Part shown: piece by piece, positions 15,017-23,883 of the stretch
Numbering within the stretch: position 1 is the stretch's first letter
Layout: the number at the start of each line of letters is the position of its first letter
Assembly: GCA_943704495.1 (NCBI GenBank)
Contig: CALSCR010000399.1
Coordinates: forward strand, 1-24,377
Length of the DNA stretch: 24,377 bases
DNA from: Pigoraptor chileana
Taxonomy: Eukaryota; Opisthokonta; Filasterea
Direction: 5' to 3'
The notes under the pieces: model-generated
The model's input: the letters and a program-made list of their open reading frames with translations, nothing else
Told to the model about the DNA's origin: nothing
The model's database searches: none
Translations under genes and position numbers: made by a program

Positions 15017-15414
15017 TCAATAGGCGATAAGGCGATCAACCCTGGTAATGAGATCGTCTTCCATTTCACGATATCCATGGGCTTGCAGAGTTTTGATCGG
15101 AGTGTCTAAATGAAATGGCATTGATTCAATGTACTGCAGGCACGGACCGCCGCGCCACCACGGAGCTTGGTGTTTTACTGCAATAAACTGAGCACAGTGG
15201 TGACGCGGCGGTCCCGTGCCTCCAGTAAACTGAGCACCGTGGTGGCGCGGCGGTCCGTGCCTAAGGCTTTGCCGACATCTACACGCTTGTCAGGTTGGAG
15301 ATAATCTCGCAAGTTAAACCCAACAATCTTCAAACGCTTGTTCAACATCTTTTCAGTTTGCCGGTTAAACAGTGAATTGAAAGATATTATCATGCCAATC
15401 TCAATCCGGAACAC
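15017..15414 (-). pseudogene. Small gene apparently split by family A repeats
   Basis: From ATG 15414 the minus frame encodes about 50 normal-looking residues (MFRIEIGMIISFNSLFNRQT onward, ending DKRVDVGKAL), then runs into family A repeat translation (GTDRRATTVLSLL) and stops at 15175. Beyond the repeats, a second protein-like stretch (YIESMPFHLDTPIKTLQ, then REMEDDLITRVDRLIAY) is open in another frame and ends at TGA 15017-15019. The simplest reading is one gene of about 90 codons interrupted by a three-copy repeat insertion. I do not recognise the family, and the two pieces could also be unrelated. Confidence 0.45.
15140..15260. repeat. Three family A repeats, one forward, two inverted
   Basis: Cores lie at 15140-15166 (plus, CGGAGC variant), 15192-15219 (minus, one extra C) and 15234-15260 (minus). 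They are separated by the usual CAGTAAACTGA flank. They lie inside an apparent small gene. Confidence 0.9.
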
Positions 15415-15645
15415 TGCGATTACGCGTGACCTCGGGTTTGGAGCCAGTCTTTTTGCAGTAATAATAAAAGTGTCGACATTGACACGCTATAACTACACGT
15501 AATCAAGACCGGAGATACGATTTAGATTGCCAACTGGGCGAATGGGTATGGCAGATTTGTAACCGCAACCGCTATGGGAAAAAAATGAAAGCGTCGCTCT
15601 CGCCAGCGTACACCGTTTTAATCGAATCAGGTCGACTCAAATAAA
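15415..15645. other. Upstream region of topoisomerase II
   Basis: A spacer between the divergent small gene and topo II. It holds a short inverted repeat (GTGTCGACATTGACAC, about 15470-15485) and the GGGAAAAAAATGAA motif near the topo II end. No ORF of note is seen. Confidence 0.5.
15576..15589 (+). promoter_or_regulatory. Candidate promoter GGGAAAAAAATGAA upstream of topo II
   Basis: It lies 57 bp upstream of the topo II ATG. The ATG inside the motif (15585) is out of frame with topo II and opens only a 19-codon frame that ends just before 15646. This supports the motif being transcriptional rather than a start codon. Confidence 0.55.
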
Positions 15646-18600
15646 ATGGCGGCCACTGCATCCCTGTCCGACATTGTCAATGCCAAGTATGACTTGCCAA
15701 CGCTCCACGAACAAGTCCTTCGGCGTCCCACCATGTACATTGGCAACACGAACATTGAGCCCTTTGACACGTTCATCCTCAACGCCAGCGGCACGGCCCT
15801 CGTCCACGTCAGTCTTGGCATTTCCAAGGCGCTGATCAACATTGTCAACGAAATCATCATCAACGCGTACGATGCGGCCCAGCTCTACCCAGTGACCGAA
15901 ATCCGCGTGACCGTCGACAAGGAAACCGGCCAGATTTCCTGCTTCAACAACGGCAAGGGACTCGAAATTGCCATCCACAATGTGGCCAAGTGCTATGTCC
16001 CCGAAATGCTCTTCGGCCGGCTCCTCTCCACTTCCAACGGCGACGATTCCATCGAAAAGACCGTCGCCGGCCAAAACGGCCTCGGAAGCAAGGTCTGCAA
16101 CGTCATGTCCACCCAGTTCATCGTCGAGACGTGCGGCATTATGGATGACAAGGGCAACAAAGCGACTTATGTCCAAGCGTTCGCCAACAACATGTTCACG
16201 CGAAACGATCCCGTGATTACCAAGATGCGCAAGACCACGAAGGAGTTCACCAAGATCACGTTCATTCCCGATTACTCGCGATTCAACTTGCCCAACGGCA
16301 AGATCGACAACGACCACTATGAGATTATCCGCCGCCGCGTATACGACATTGCCGCATGCACCAACTCCAAGCTCAAGGTTTACTTCAACGACCAGCTCGT
16401 CCCCGTCAACACGTTCAAGAAATTTACCGAGCTCGTCGCCCGCGTCAACGCGCCGGACGGAACCGTTCCCACTGCCGACGATTGGGCGTACGAAGCGTTC
16501 ATCCACAAAGGGGCAGCCGGAGACGAGATCAGGTGGGAAGTCGGCGTCATCTACCGCCCAGATCAAGACGAATTCAGGTGCATCTCGTTTGTCAACGGCC
16601 TCTGCACGGGCGATGGCGGTACTCACGTAGACTACATCAAGACACAAGTCGTCGACCACCTTCTCAAACTCATCAAAGAAAAGAACAAGGAGGCTGACAC
16701 GATCAAGACTTTGCGGTCAATGGTCCAGCGCAAGATGCTCCTCGTCATCCAATCAGTAATCGTGAACCCGCGGTTCAGCACGCAGACCAAGGAAAAGCTT
16801 ATCACCAAGAAGGACCTCTTTGGCTCCACGTGTGTTATTGCAGAGGACTCCCCTCTGGTCAAGAAGCTCCTGCGCAGCGGAATCACAAAGGTGATGAACG
16901 AAGAAATCAAGCAAAAGAGCCTTCTCAGCCTAAACACAATGAACGGCGCGAAAAAGGGGAGGGTGTACATTGACAAGCTCGACGACGCGAACGAAGCAGG
17001 CGGTCGAAACTCCCAAATGTGCTCCCTCATTCTGACAGAGGGAGATTCGGCCAAGGCGCTGGTCGTCAGCGGACTCAGCGCCGTGGGTCGCGACTACTTT
17101 GGCGTGTTTCCCCTGCGAGGAAAGCCCCTGAATGTCCGCGGCGCAACCACCACGCAGATCAAAAATAACAAGGAGATCCAAAACTTACTGACCATTCTCG
17201 GCCTGCGATTTGACATGCCGGACATTTCGTTGAAACAACTGCGGTACGGCAAGATTCTCATCATGACCGACCGTGACGTCGACGGCAGTCACATCAAGGG
17301 ACTGCTCATCAACCTCATTCACGCGTTCTGGCCCAACCTGCTCAAGGAGAAGTTCATTGGCGAAATTCGCTCGCCGTTGATCAAGGCGAAACACGGGCAG
17401 ACGACGACTCTCGACTTTTACACAATGAGCGAGTACACAGAGTGGGCCAAGACGGTTCCCAATCTCAACCTGTGGAAGATCAAGTATTACAAGGGATTGG
17501 GTACCAGCTCGGCCAAAGAGGGCAAGGAAATCTTCGCAAACCTTCAAAAGAACGAGGGCATTTATGCGCATGGAGTGCTTGAGGATGGCAGTCAGAACGT
17601 GAAGGCGACCAACGATGTGATCGACCTCGTGTTCAAGAAGGAAAACGCACACTTGCGGAAGGAGTGGCTCAAGACGTATGATCCTGCGGCAAATCTCGAC
17701 ATGCTGCAGATGTCGACAATCACGTTCACCGACTTTATCAATCGCGAAATGATCCAGTTTTCGGTTGAGGACAATGTTCGGTCGATCCCCAACGCGATTG
17801 ACGGTCTCAAGCCGAGTCAGCGCAAGGTGACGTTTGTTATGCAGGGCATGAAGTCTGGGCAGGAGGAGAAGGTGGCGGTAGTCTCCGGCAAGGTCACGAC
17901 GGATGCGGCGTATCACCACGGTGAGGCGAGCGCAAACGGGACGATTGTCAACCTCGCGCAAAACTATATCGGCTGTGGCAACAACATCAACATCCTCAAC
18001 CCAGAAGGTCAGTTTGGAACGCGCCACGACGGCGGGGCTGCTGCTGCAGCGCGATATATCTTTGTGCAGCGATGTTCCTACCTTGCTGGAAACGACGACC
18101 GCGCGGACTTCTTCTCAAAGATATTCCACCCGGAGGACAACGCGGTTCTCGAGTATGTCGTCGACGATGGCAAGAAGGTGGAGCCACAGTTCTTTGTGCC
18201 CGTGGTTCCCCTGGCGTTGATCAACTCGCAGGATGGCATTGGAACGGGATACAGCACGTCGATTCCGCCGCACGATCCGAGGGAAGTCGTTGCGAACATT
18301 CGCAGGAAGTTGGATGGCCAGCCGATGGTGCCAATGACGCCCTGGTACCGTGGATTTATGGGCAAGATCGAAAAGTCGGGGGAAAAGACGTTTTCGGTGA
18401 AGGGGACGTATGTGTGGGACGCGGTGACGAGGACGATAACGGTAACGGAACTGCCCGTGGGCTTGGCAACTGAGAAGTACAAGTCTGATTTGGAAGAGAA
18501 GGTCAAGGCGGCGGACACTTGGATTGAGGACGTTCTCAACAAAACGGTTGATGACTCAATACGCATTGTGATCTTTGTAAAGCCGGAGTGTGTGGCGTTG

Positions 18601-19218
18601 ATTGGGGAGAAGATAGTGGCGGGAACTCTGGACAAGGAGCTCAAGCTGGTGTCGTCGATCAGTCTGAACAACATGCACGCGTTTGACGCCGAGGGAAGAT
18701 TGCGCAAGTTCGAGACGGCGCTCGACATTCTCGACTATTACTTTGATCAGCGCATCCTGTATTATGGAAAGAGGTGGGAGAACATCAAGAAGGAGCTGGA
18801 GTGCCAGCTGCTCAAGCTCAAGTGGCGCATGCTGTTCATTGAGAAGGTGCTTTCAGACGAGATCGTTCTCAAGAACACCCCAAAGAAGGCTTTGGTCGAA
18901 AGGCTCGAGCAGCTGGGATTCCCTCTGGTGGATGGGTCATATGGCTACTTGATGAATCAAAATCTGTGGACGTTTACGAATGAAATGGTGGACGAGCTGA
19001 GGGAGAAGTTCGGGGCAAAGACGGAAGAACTGGCCCAGCACATGAACAAGACGGCAGTCACAATGTGGAAGACGGATCTGGACGAGTTCTCGAAACATTA
19101 CGAGGCGTGGTTCAAGTACAATCCGAACGAGTACAGTTCGGACGCGGTTTGCAATGACAAGAAGAAGCAGCCCGCAAAGCGCAAGCCCGCAAAGCGCACG
19201 CCCGCGGCCAAAAAATAA
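15646..19218 (+). CDS. DNA topoisomerase II (type IIA, single chain)
   Basis: The 1190-aa enzyme is complete. It carries the GHKL ATPase (E69, N73 and D76 of the Bergerat fold; G-Q-N-G-L-G-S-K at about 142-149), the transducer, the TOPRIM domain (E-G-D-S-A at 465-469, D-R-D-V-D at 542-546 for Mg2+), P-L-R-G-K-P-L-N-V-R after the first TOPRIM motif, and the winged-helix cleavage domain with Arg803-Tyr804, the active-site tyrosine that forms the 5'-phosphotyrosyl link. The coiled-coil and C-gate follow (about 1000-1150). It ends in a Lys/Arg/Pro/Ala tail that looks like a DNA-binding or nuclear-localisation segment. It passes one duplex through another to resolve replicated genomes. The short C-terminus relative to cellular enzymes (about 1400-1600 aa) is usual for large DNA viruses. 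Codon third positions are C-rich in the first half. Confidence 0.98.
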   Translation: MAATASLSDIVNAKYDLPTLHEQVLRRPTMYIGNTNIEPFDTFILNASGTALVHVSLGISKALINIVNEIIINAYDAAQLYPVTEIRVTVDKETGQISCFNNGKGLEIAIHNVAKCYVPEMLFGRLLSTSNGDDSIEKTVAGQNGLGSKVCNVMSTQFIVETCGIMDDKGNKATYVQAFANNMFTRNDPVITKMRKTTKEFTKITFIPDYSRFNLPNGKIDNDHYEIIRRRVYDIAACTNSKLKVYFNDQLVPVNTFKKFTELVARVNAPDGTVPTADDWAYEAFIHKGAAGDEIRWEVGVIYRPDQDEFRCISFVNGLCTGDGGTHVDYIKTQVVDHLLKLIKEKNKEADTIKTLRSMVQRKMLLVIQSVIVNPRFSTQTKEKLITKKDLFGSTCVIAEDSPLVKKLLRSGITKVMNEEIKQKSLLSLNTMNGAKKGRVYIDKLDDANEAGGRNSQMCSLILTEGDSAKALVVSGLSAVGRDYFGVFPLRGKPLNVRGATTTQIKNNKEIQNLLTILGLRFDMPDISLKQLRYGKILIMTDRDVDGSHIKGLLINLIHAFWPNLLKEKFIGEIRSPLIKAKHGQTTTLDFYTMSEYTEWAKTVPNLNLWKIKYYKGLGTSSAKEGKEIFANLQKNEGIYAHGVLEDGSQNVKATNDVIDLVFKKENAHLRKEWLKTYDPAANLDMLQMSTITFTDFINREMIQFSVEDNVRSIPNAIDGLKPSQRKVTFVMQGMKSGQEEKVAVVSGKVTTDAAYHHGEASANGTIVNLAQNYIGCGNNINILNPEGQFGTRHDGGAAAAARYIFVQRCSYLAGNDDRADFFSKIFHPEDNAVLEYVVDDGKKVEPQFFVPVVPLALINSQDGIGTGYSTSIPPHDPREVVANIRRKLDGQPMVPMTPWYRGFMGKIEKSGEKTFSVKGTYVWDAVTRTITVTELPVGLATEKYKSDLEEKVKAADTWIEDVLNKTVDDSIRIVIFVKPECVALIGEKIVAGTLDKELKLVSSISLNNMHAFDAEGRLRKFETALDILDYYFDQRILYYGKRWENIKKELECQLLKLKWRMLFIEKVLSDEIVLKNTPKKALVERLEQLGFPLVDGSYGYLMNQNLWTFTNEMVDELREKFGAKTEELAQHMNKTAVTMWKTDLDEFSKHYEAWFKYNPNEYSSDAVCNDKKKQPAKRKPAKRTPAAKK

Positions 19219-19222
19219 GATG

Positions 19223-19249
19223 GCACGGACCGCCGCGCCACCACGGTGC
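19223..19249 (+). repeat. Family A repeat after topo II stop
   Basis: Perfect core 4 bp past the stop codon, another example of a copy at a gene 3' end. Confidence 0.9.
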
Positions 19250-19491
19250 AAGTTAACGAGATATGCACCGTTGGTTAGTACAAAGTCCTTCGTTGACATC
19301 CCTTTATTCTGGAGGCGTTTGTCATCAGCTTGGGTTTTTTATTTTAGCTATCTTGGAAGGACAAACAGCGATCAGCACGCTGCGGCCGATCACATATCAT
19401 GAAGATTCGCTAATGCTCGTTGCACTGAATGACGAGCGCAAGTAGTCACAAGCACTTGTCATTTTCTCTTACCAGTTTACAACTACTCTAG

Positions 19492-19655
19492 GCAAATCGC
19501 CTCGCTATTGAGGCAATCTCTTGTTGATGCAATCTCCTCACTATTGAGTAAATTGGCATCTCCGTCGGAGGAGAAAGAGGGTAAACCTTAGCATATTGAG
19601 CAAATTGGGTTTTCAGTTGGAAAAGGAACACCCTCGCCATTGAGTAAATTGGTGC
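19492..19655. repeat. Family C repeats (ATTGAGTAAATTGG), left cluster
   Basis: Three to four degenerate copies of a roughly 43-bp unit contain CTCACTATTGAGTAAATTGG and CTCCGTCGGAGGAG. They are related to the cluster at 22340-22490. Confidence 0.75.
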
Positions 19656-19699
19656 AGGTAGTATGGACAAACTGCGAGAATGAAGTTGAATCAGTAACG

Positions 19700-19836
19700 G
19701 CACGGACCGCACCGCCACCACGGGTTTTTAGTTAGATTGCGTCCGCCGCTCTCCACGGGTTTTTAGTTCCACAAGAGCGTTCCGCAGCTTGCCACGGGTT
19801 TTCAGTTACACAGAGCGTTCCGCCGCTCACTACGGG
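19700..19836. repeat. Degenerate family A and B repeats in tandem
   Basis: A family A copy with a disrupted middle (19700-19722) is followed by three family B-like units, each ending in CCACGGG or CTACGGGG and joined by a TTTTTAGTT or TTTTCAGTT spacer, period about 40 bp. Confidence 0.7.
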
Positions 19837-20165
19837 GTTTAGCGCTGGAAATGATTGTGCCGTGGTGGCGTGGGGAGAGGAAGCGGCGGGTGCACTCAGT
19901 TGGCTGATCCTGGCGCAAAGTGTGTGGCACAGACATAAATTGAACAAAGTCTTGAAGTCGTTGAAAATCTGAGTGCCGACCAATGCAATGTCAGTGTTCA
20001 CATAATTTCCGAAACCAGTCTGATTACTTTTCGCCAACTTAGCGGTTTCTCTGGGTGCATATCTTAATAACTGCGGAATAATGTTGAAGGGCTACGCGTC
20101 CCAAGTGTAGTTTTGCGGAACAAGGTAGCTACGTGTCCCAAGTGTGTTAGGCAGTGTTATGTTTG

Positions 20166-21850
20166 ACTCAAACTGTCCGCGCCCTCGCACTTGTGTGAAT
20201 CACTCAAACTGTCCGCGCCCTCGCATTTATGTGAATCACTCAAACCGTCCATGCCCTCGCACTTGTATGAATCTCTAAAACTGTCCGCGCCCTCGCACTT
20301 GTATGAATCACTCAAACTGCTCGCGCCCTCGCACTTGTGTGAATCGCTCAAACTGTCCGCGCCCTCGCACTTTTATGAATCACTCAAACTGTCCGCGCCC
20401 TCGCACTTGTGTGAATCAAACTCTCCATGCCCTCGCACTTGTGTGAATCTCTAAAACGGTCCTCTGTATTGCACCTGTGTGAATTAAACTATCCGCGCCC
20501 TCGCACTTGTATGAATCTCTCAAACTGTTCGCGCCCTCGCACTTGTGTGAATCTCTCAAACTTTTCGTGCCCTCGCACTTGTGTGAATCACTCAAACTGT
20601 CCATGCCCTCGCACTTGTATGAATCACTCATACTGTCCGCGCCCTCGCACTTGTATGAATCTCTCAAACTGCTCGCGCCCTCGGACTTGTGTGAATCGCT
20701 CAAACTGTCTGCGCCCTCGCACTTGTATGAATCTCTCAAACTGTCCGCGCCCTCGCACTTGTACGAATTTCTCAAACTGTCCGCGCCCTCGCACTTGTAT
20801 GAATCACTCAAACTGTCCGCGCCCTCGCACTTGTATGAATCTCTCAAACTGCTCGCGCCCTCGGACTTGTGTGAATCGCTCAAACTGTCTGCGCCCTCGC
20901 ACTTGTATGAATCTCTCAAACTGTCCGCGCCCTCGCACTTGTACGAATTTCTCAAACTGTCCACGCCCTCGCACTTGTATGAATCACTCAAACTGTCCGC
21001 GCCCTCGCACTTGTATGAATCTCTCAAACTGCTCGCGCCCTCGGACTTGTGTGAATCGCTCAAACTGTCCGCGCCCTCGGACTTGTGTGAATCGCTCAAA
21101 CTGTCCGCGTCCTCGCACTTGTATGAATCTCTCAAACTGTCCGCGCCCTCGCACTTGTATGAATCTCTCCAACGGTCCTCTTAATTACTTGTGTGAACCA
21201 AACTGTCCGCGCCCTCGCACTTGTGTGAATCACTCAAACTGTTCGCGCCCTCGCACTTCTGTGAATCACTCAAACTGTCCATGCCCTCGCACTTGTATGA
21301 ATCTCTAAAACTGTCCGCGCCCTCGCACTTGTATGAATCACTTAAACTGTTCGCGCCCTCGCACTTGTGTGAATCACTCAAACTGTCGGCTCCCTCGCAC
21401 TTGTTCACTCAAACTGTCCATGCCCACTTGTAATATGAATCTCTAAAACTGTCCGCGCCCTCGCACTTGTATGAATCACTTAAACTGTTCGCGCCCTCGC
21501 ACTTGTGTGAATCACTCAAACTGTCGGCTCCCTCGCACTTGTATGAATCACTCAAACTGTTCGCGCCCTCGCACTTGTGTGAATCAAACTGTCCATGCCC
21601 TCGCACTTGTATGAATCTCTAAAACGGTCCTCTGTATTGCACTTGTGTGAATCAAACTGTTCGCGCCCTCTCACTTGTGTGAATCACTCAAACTGTTCGC
21701 GCCCTAGCACTTCTGTGAATCACTGAAACTGTCCACGCCCTCGCACTTGTATGAATCTCCAAATGGTCCTCTGTATTGCACTTGTGTGAATCAAACTGTC
21801 CGCACCCTTGCATTTGAGTGAATAAAAATGTCCGCGCTCTCGCACTCGAT
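20166..21850. repeat. 36-bp minisatellite, about 45 copies
   Basis: The unit reads AACTGTCCGCGCCCTCGCAC, then TTGTATGAATCACTCA, with variants CTCGCG, TTCGCG, GGACTTGTG and CTCTC. Because 36 is a multiple of three, several frames stay open: minus strand S-L-S-D-S-Y-K-C-E-G-A-D, plus strand E-S-L-K-L-S-A-P-S-H-L-Y and N-H-S-N-C-P-R-P-R-T-C-M. Exact 180-bp (5-unit) higher-order repeats occur at 20671, 20851 and 21031. Units carrying GGTCCTCTGTATTGCAC recur at about 20458, 21634 and 21764. No start or unique flanking domain favours any one frame, so I do not call a gene. Confidence 0.9.
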
Positions 21851-21864
21851 CAAACCAAGCCTTT

Positions 21865-22185
21865 TCAGGGTAGCGACGGCGTCATCAAATAACATTTGGA
21901 AAAGGCCATGATCGCACATTTCTTGAAGTACTTGTGAATTGTTGACTTTCGAAATCGGCCCATCACACTTACATGCCGGAAGCTGGCATATGTCTCATTC
22001 TTCAGCAATAAACTGCGCAGTATGTCCTTGAAATCCTCTTGCCGTTTGCCGAAATTTGGCTATATGCTGCGAATGATAGGCTCTGCAAAATTCCAAATAT
22101 CGTCAAATAACGGTTCGATAAAGCATCGTTTGGCTTTCCGCACGCTTGCGACAACCTCAAACTTTCTCTGAGACGTGTTATTCAT
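21865..22185 (-). pseudogene. Decayed copy of the left-edge gene
   Basis: From ATG 22185 the minus frame aligns with the gene at 1-156 (MNNTSQRKFEVVASVRKAKR start). A TAG stop occurs at codon 42 (22060-22062), where the other copy has Glu. The same frame then stays open for another 64 codons (through KRQEDFKDILRSLLLKN and CAIMAFSKCYLMTPSLP) to TGA at 21865-21867. This also predicts how the left gene continues outside the window. The family is unknown. The 36-bp minisatellite begins right after its end. Confidence 0.7.
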
Positions 22186-22277
22186 TATGTCAAATAACTC
22201 CTATAAACTCCTATAACTCCTATAAGGGGGTATCACAAAACGCCGCGGACAAAAAACATTTTTGTGGACAGTCCCTT
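22029..22277. repeat. Diverged duplication, right copy (partner at 1-240)
   Basis: Aligns with the left end of the window in the same orientation. A CTCCTATAA expansion near 22198-22222 distinguishes it. Confidence 0.85.
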
Positions 22278-22339
22278 AGTGTAAGACCGTGGATGTTCGT
22301 ACTCGTCAGACGTACGTTTAATGAACTTTGTCTGTTCCG

Positions 22340-22490
22340 TAAAGCCATCACCATTGAGTGAATTGGCCTCTCCCTGGAGCAATATCCTCACCATTGAGTA
22401 AATTGGCTTCTCCGTCGGAGGAGCAATATCCTCACTATTGAGTAAATTGGCCTCTGTGCAGGCAATATCCTTACCATTGAGTAAATTTGC
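22340..22490. repeat. Family C repeats, right cluster
   Basis: Four units each contain CACCATTGAGTAAATTGGC or close variants, separated by CTCCGTCGGAGGAGCAATAT or related sequence (period about 36-46 bp). The minus-strand ORF through them (22233-22568) is a by-product. Confidence 0.8.
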
Positions 22491-22646
22491 AGTGGGCCGC
22501 ACGGGGGTGGAAGGGGAGAAGTGTGCAGAAAACATCGTTGGACGGGCCATTAAAATCTCACTCTTCATTCGACTGGAAAATCAAAGCTGACGTTACAGTA
22601 GCCGGCGTTAAAAAATTAATTTTCAGCTGTATTGTAGAACACTACA

Positions 22647-23125
22647 ATGGAGAACAACGGGATTGACGAAGCGAGAACATTCGTTTCCTTTGTCAAAGGC
22701 CAGTCTTGGTAAGCTTCAAATGAATTTCTGGAATCATACTACTGCTTAACATACGAATCATATGTCTGTATCAGCGATATAGCGTATTGGCCGAATTCCA
22801 GGCGTGATAACATTAAGCGCTCCATACGCCGCAGTGACGGCGAGGATAATTGGTTGAAATAACAGAAGACAAAGACAGGAAGATGAGATTCTTCAACAAA
22901 AGCATTCTACGCGGTGGTCCTCATTCAAAGTACTTCAAACCTTCAGTCGCTGTTTTTAAGCGGGTTTGCATGTCTTCAAATTCAAAGAACGGAAGACTAT
23001 GCCAAGAGTATTTTCTGGTTCTTGAAGAGATTGTACAGAAGTTTCATAGGATTGAGCTCGCAAGATTAAGAGCAGAAACAGAAACACTGCGTCGAATGAT
23101 AGGTTCGTGCGGACGGGCAGAATGA
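22647..23125 (+). pseudogene. MSV199-domain gene, interrupted (frameshift, possible small intron)
   Basis: The segment 22850-23125 encodes the second half of an MSV199 domain: a G-G-P-H-S-K element, then V-F-K-R-V-C-M-S-S-N-S-K and Q-E-Y-F-L-V-L-E-E-I, then a Leu/Arg-rich coiled-coil start. Upstream, from ATG 22647, another frame gives the first half (ARTFVSFVKGQ, SRRDNIKRSIRRSDGEDNW). That half contains one TAA and ends in a TAA at 22860-22862, so at least one frameshift near 22850 separates the two halves. MSV199 domains occur in iridoviruses, entomopoxviruses, mimiviruses and relatives, often with KilA-N/T5orf172 modules, and probably bind DNA. Bases 22707-22772 have the layout of a GT-AG intron containing the first stop. 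Confidence 0.65.
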
Positions 23126-23128
23126 CTT

Positions 23129-23880
23129 AAAACAACAGTCTCTCGCCCTCTAACGGTTTCGCGCGGAGAGACAGAATCTCAAAACGACACGTTCTAGCCG
23201 TTTAACAGTTGAGGGCCAGATTGATTTGAACCAACAATCTCTCGGTCTCTAACCGTTTCGCGCGGAGAGGCATAATCTCAAAACGACAGTCTCTCGGCCT
23301 CTAACAGTTTCTTGTGGAGACGCAGACTTAAAACGACAGTCTCTTGTCCTCTAAGAGTTTTGTGTGGAGGGGCAGACTGATTCAGAGCGACAGACACTCG
23401 CCCTTTGATAGTGTTGTGCGGACGGGTGGAATGAATCAAAATGACAGTCTCTGGCCCTCTAACAGTGTCGTGTGGAGAAGCAGACTGATTTAAAACGACA
23501 GTCTCTTGCCCTCTAACAGAATCGTGCGGAGGGACAGAATTTCAAAACGACAGTCTTTAGCCTTTTAACAGTTTCGTGCGGAGGCAGATCTGCTTCAAAA
23601 TGAAAGTCTCTTGCGCTCTAACAGTTTCGTGCGAGACAGACTGATTCAGAACGACAGTTACTTGCGCTTTAACATTGTCGTGTGGAGAGGCAGACTGACT
23701 CAAAACGACAGTCTCTTGCCCTCTGACAGTTTCGTGAGGAGGGGCAGAAAGATTCGAAACGACGGTCTCCCTTCCCTCTACGAGCTTTTGGGGGGGTCAG
23801 ACTAACTCAAAATGACAGTCTCTTGCCCGGTAACAGTTTTGTGCGGAAGAGCAGAATGGTTCAAAACGACAGTGCGCCAA
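23129..23880. repeat. Tandem array, about 54-bp unit, about 15 copies
   Basis: The unit contains AAAACGACAGTCTCTTGCCC, then TCTAACAGTTTCGTGCGGAG and AGGCAGACTGATTC. Starts recur at 23331, 23385, 23438, 23492, 23544, 23597, 23647, 23702, 23756 and 23810, spacing 50-54 bp. Copies are diverged. No coding frame is maintained throughout. Confidence 0.9.
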
Positions 23881-23883
23881 TGT

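Larger units (their letters stand above)
19250..20160. other. Region without a convincing gene
   Basis: Only short ORFs are present: 19263-19445 plus, 60 aa with one hydrophobic stretch; 19732-20037 minus, 101 aa whose C-terminal part is family B repeat translation (NPWQAAERSCGTKNPWRAADA). Neither matches a known family. The region holds family C repeats (19492-19655) and degenerate A/B repeats (19700-19836). It marks the transition from gene-dense to repeat-dense sequence. Confidence 0.5.

Noticed and set aside
15637-16659. 340-aa antisense ORF in topo II
   Set aside because: It lies opposite the intact topo II frame and results from its C-rich third positions; no domain is recognisable.
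17185-18027. 280-aa antisense ORF in topo II
   Set aside because: Same cause as above; the plus strand carries the TOPRIM domain and the region leading to the catalytic Tyr.
20427-21308. 293-aa Cys/Pro/Arg-rich plus-strand ORF
   Set aside because: Pure minisatellite translation; other frames are equally open and none has a unique domain.
20166-21850. CRISPR-like array
   Set aside because: The 36-bp unit repeats back to back with no unique spacers and diverges copy by copy. It is a minisatellite.
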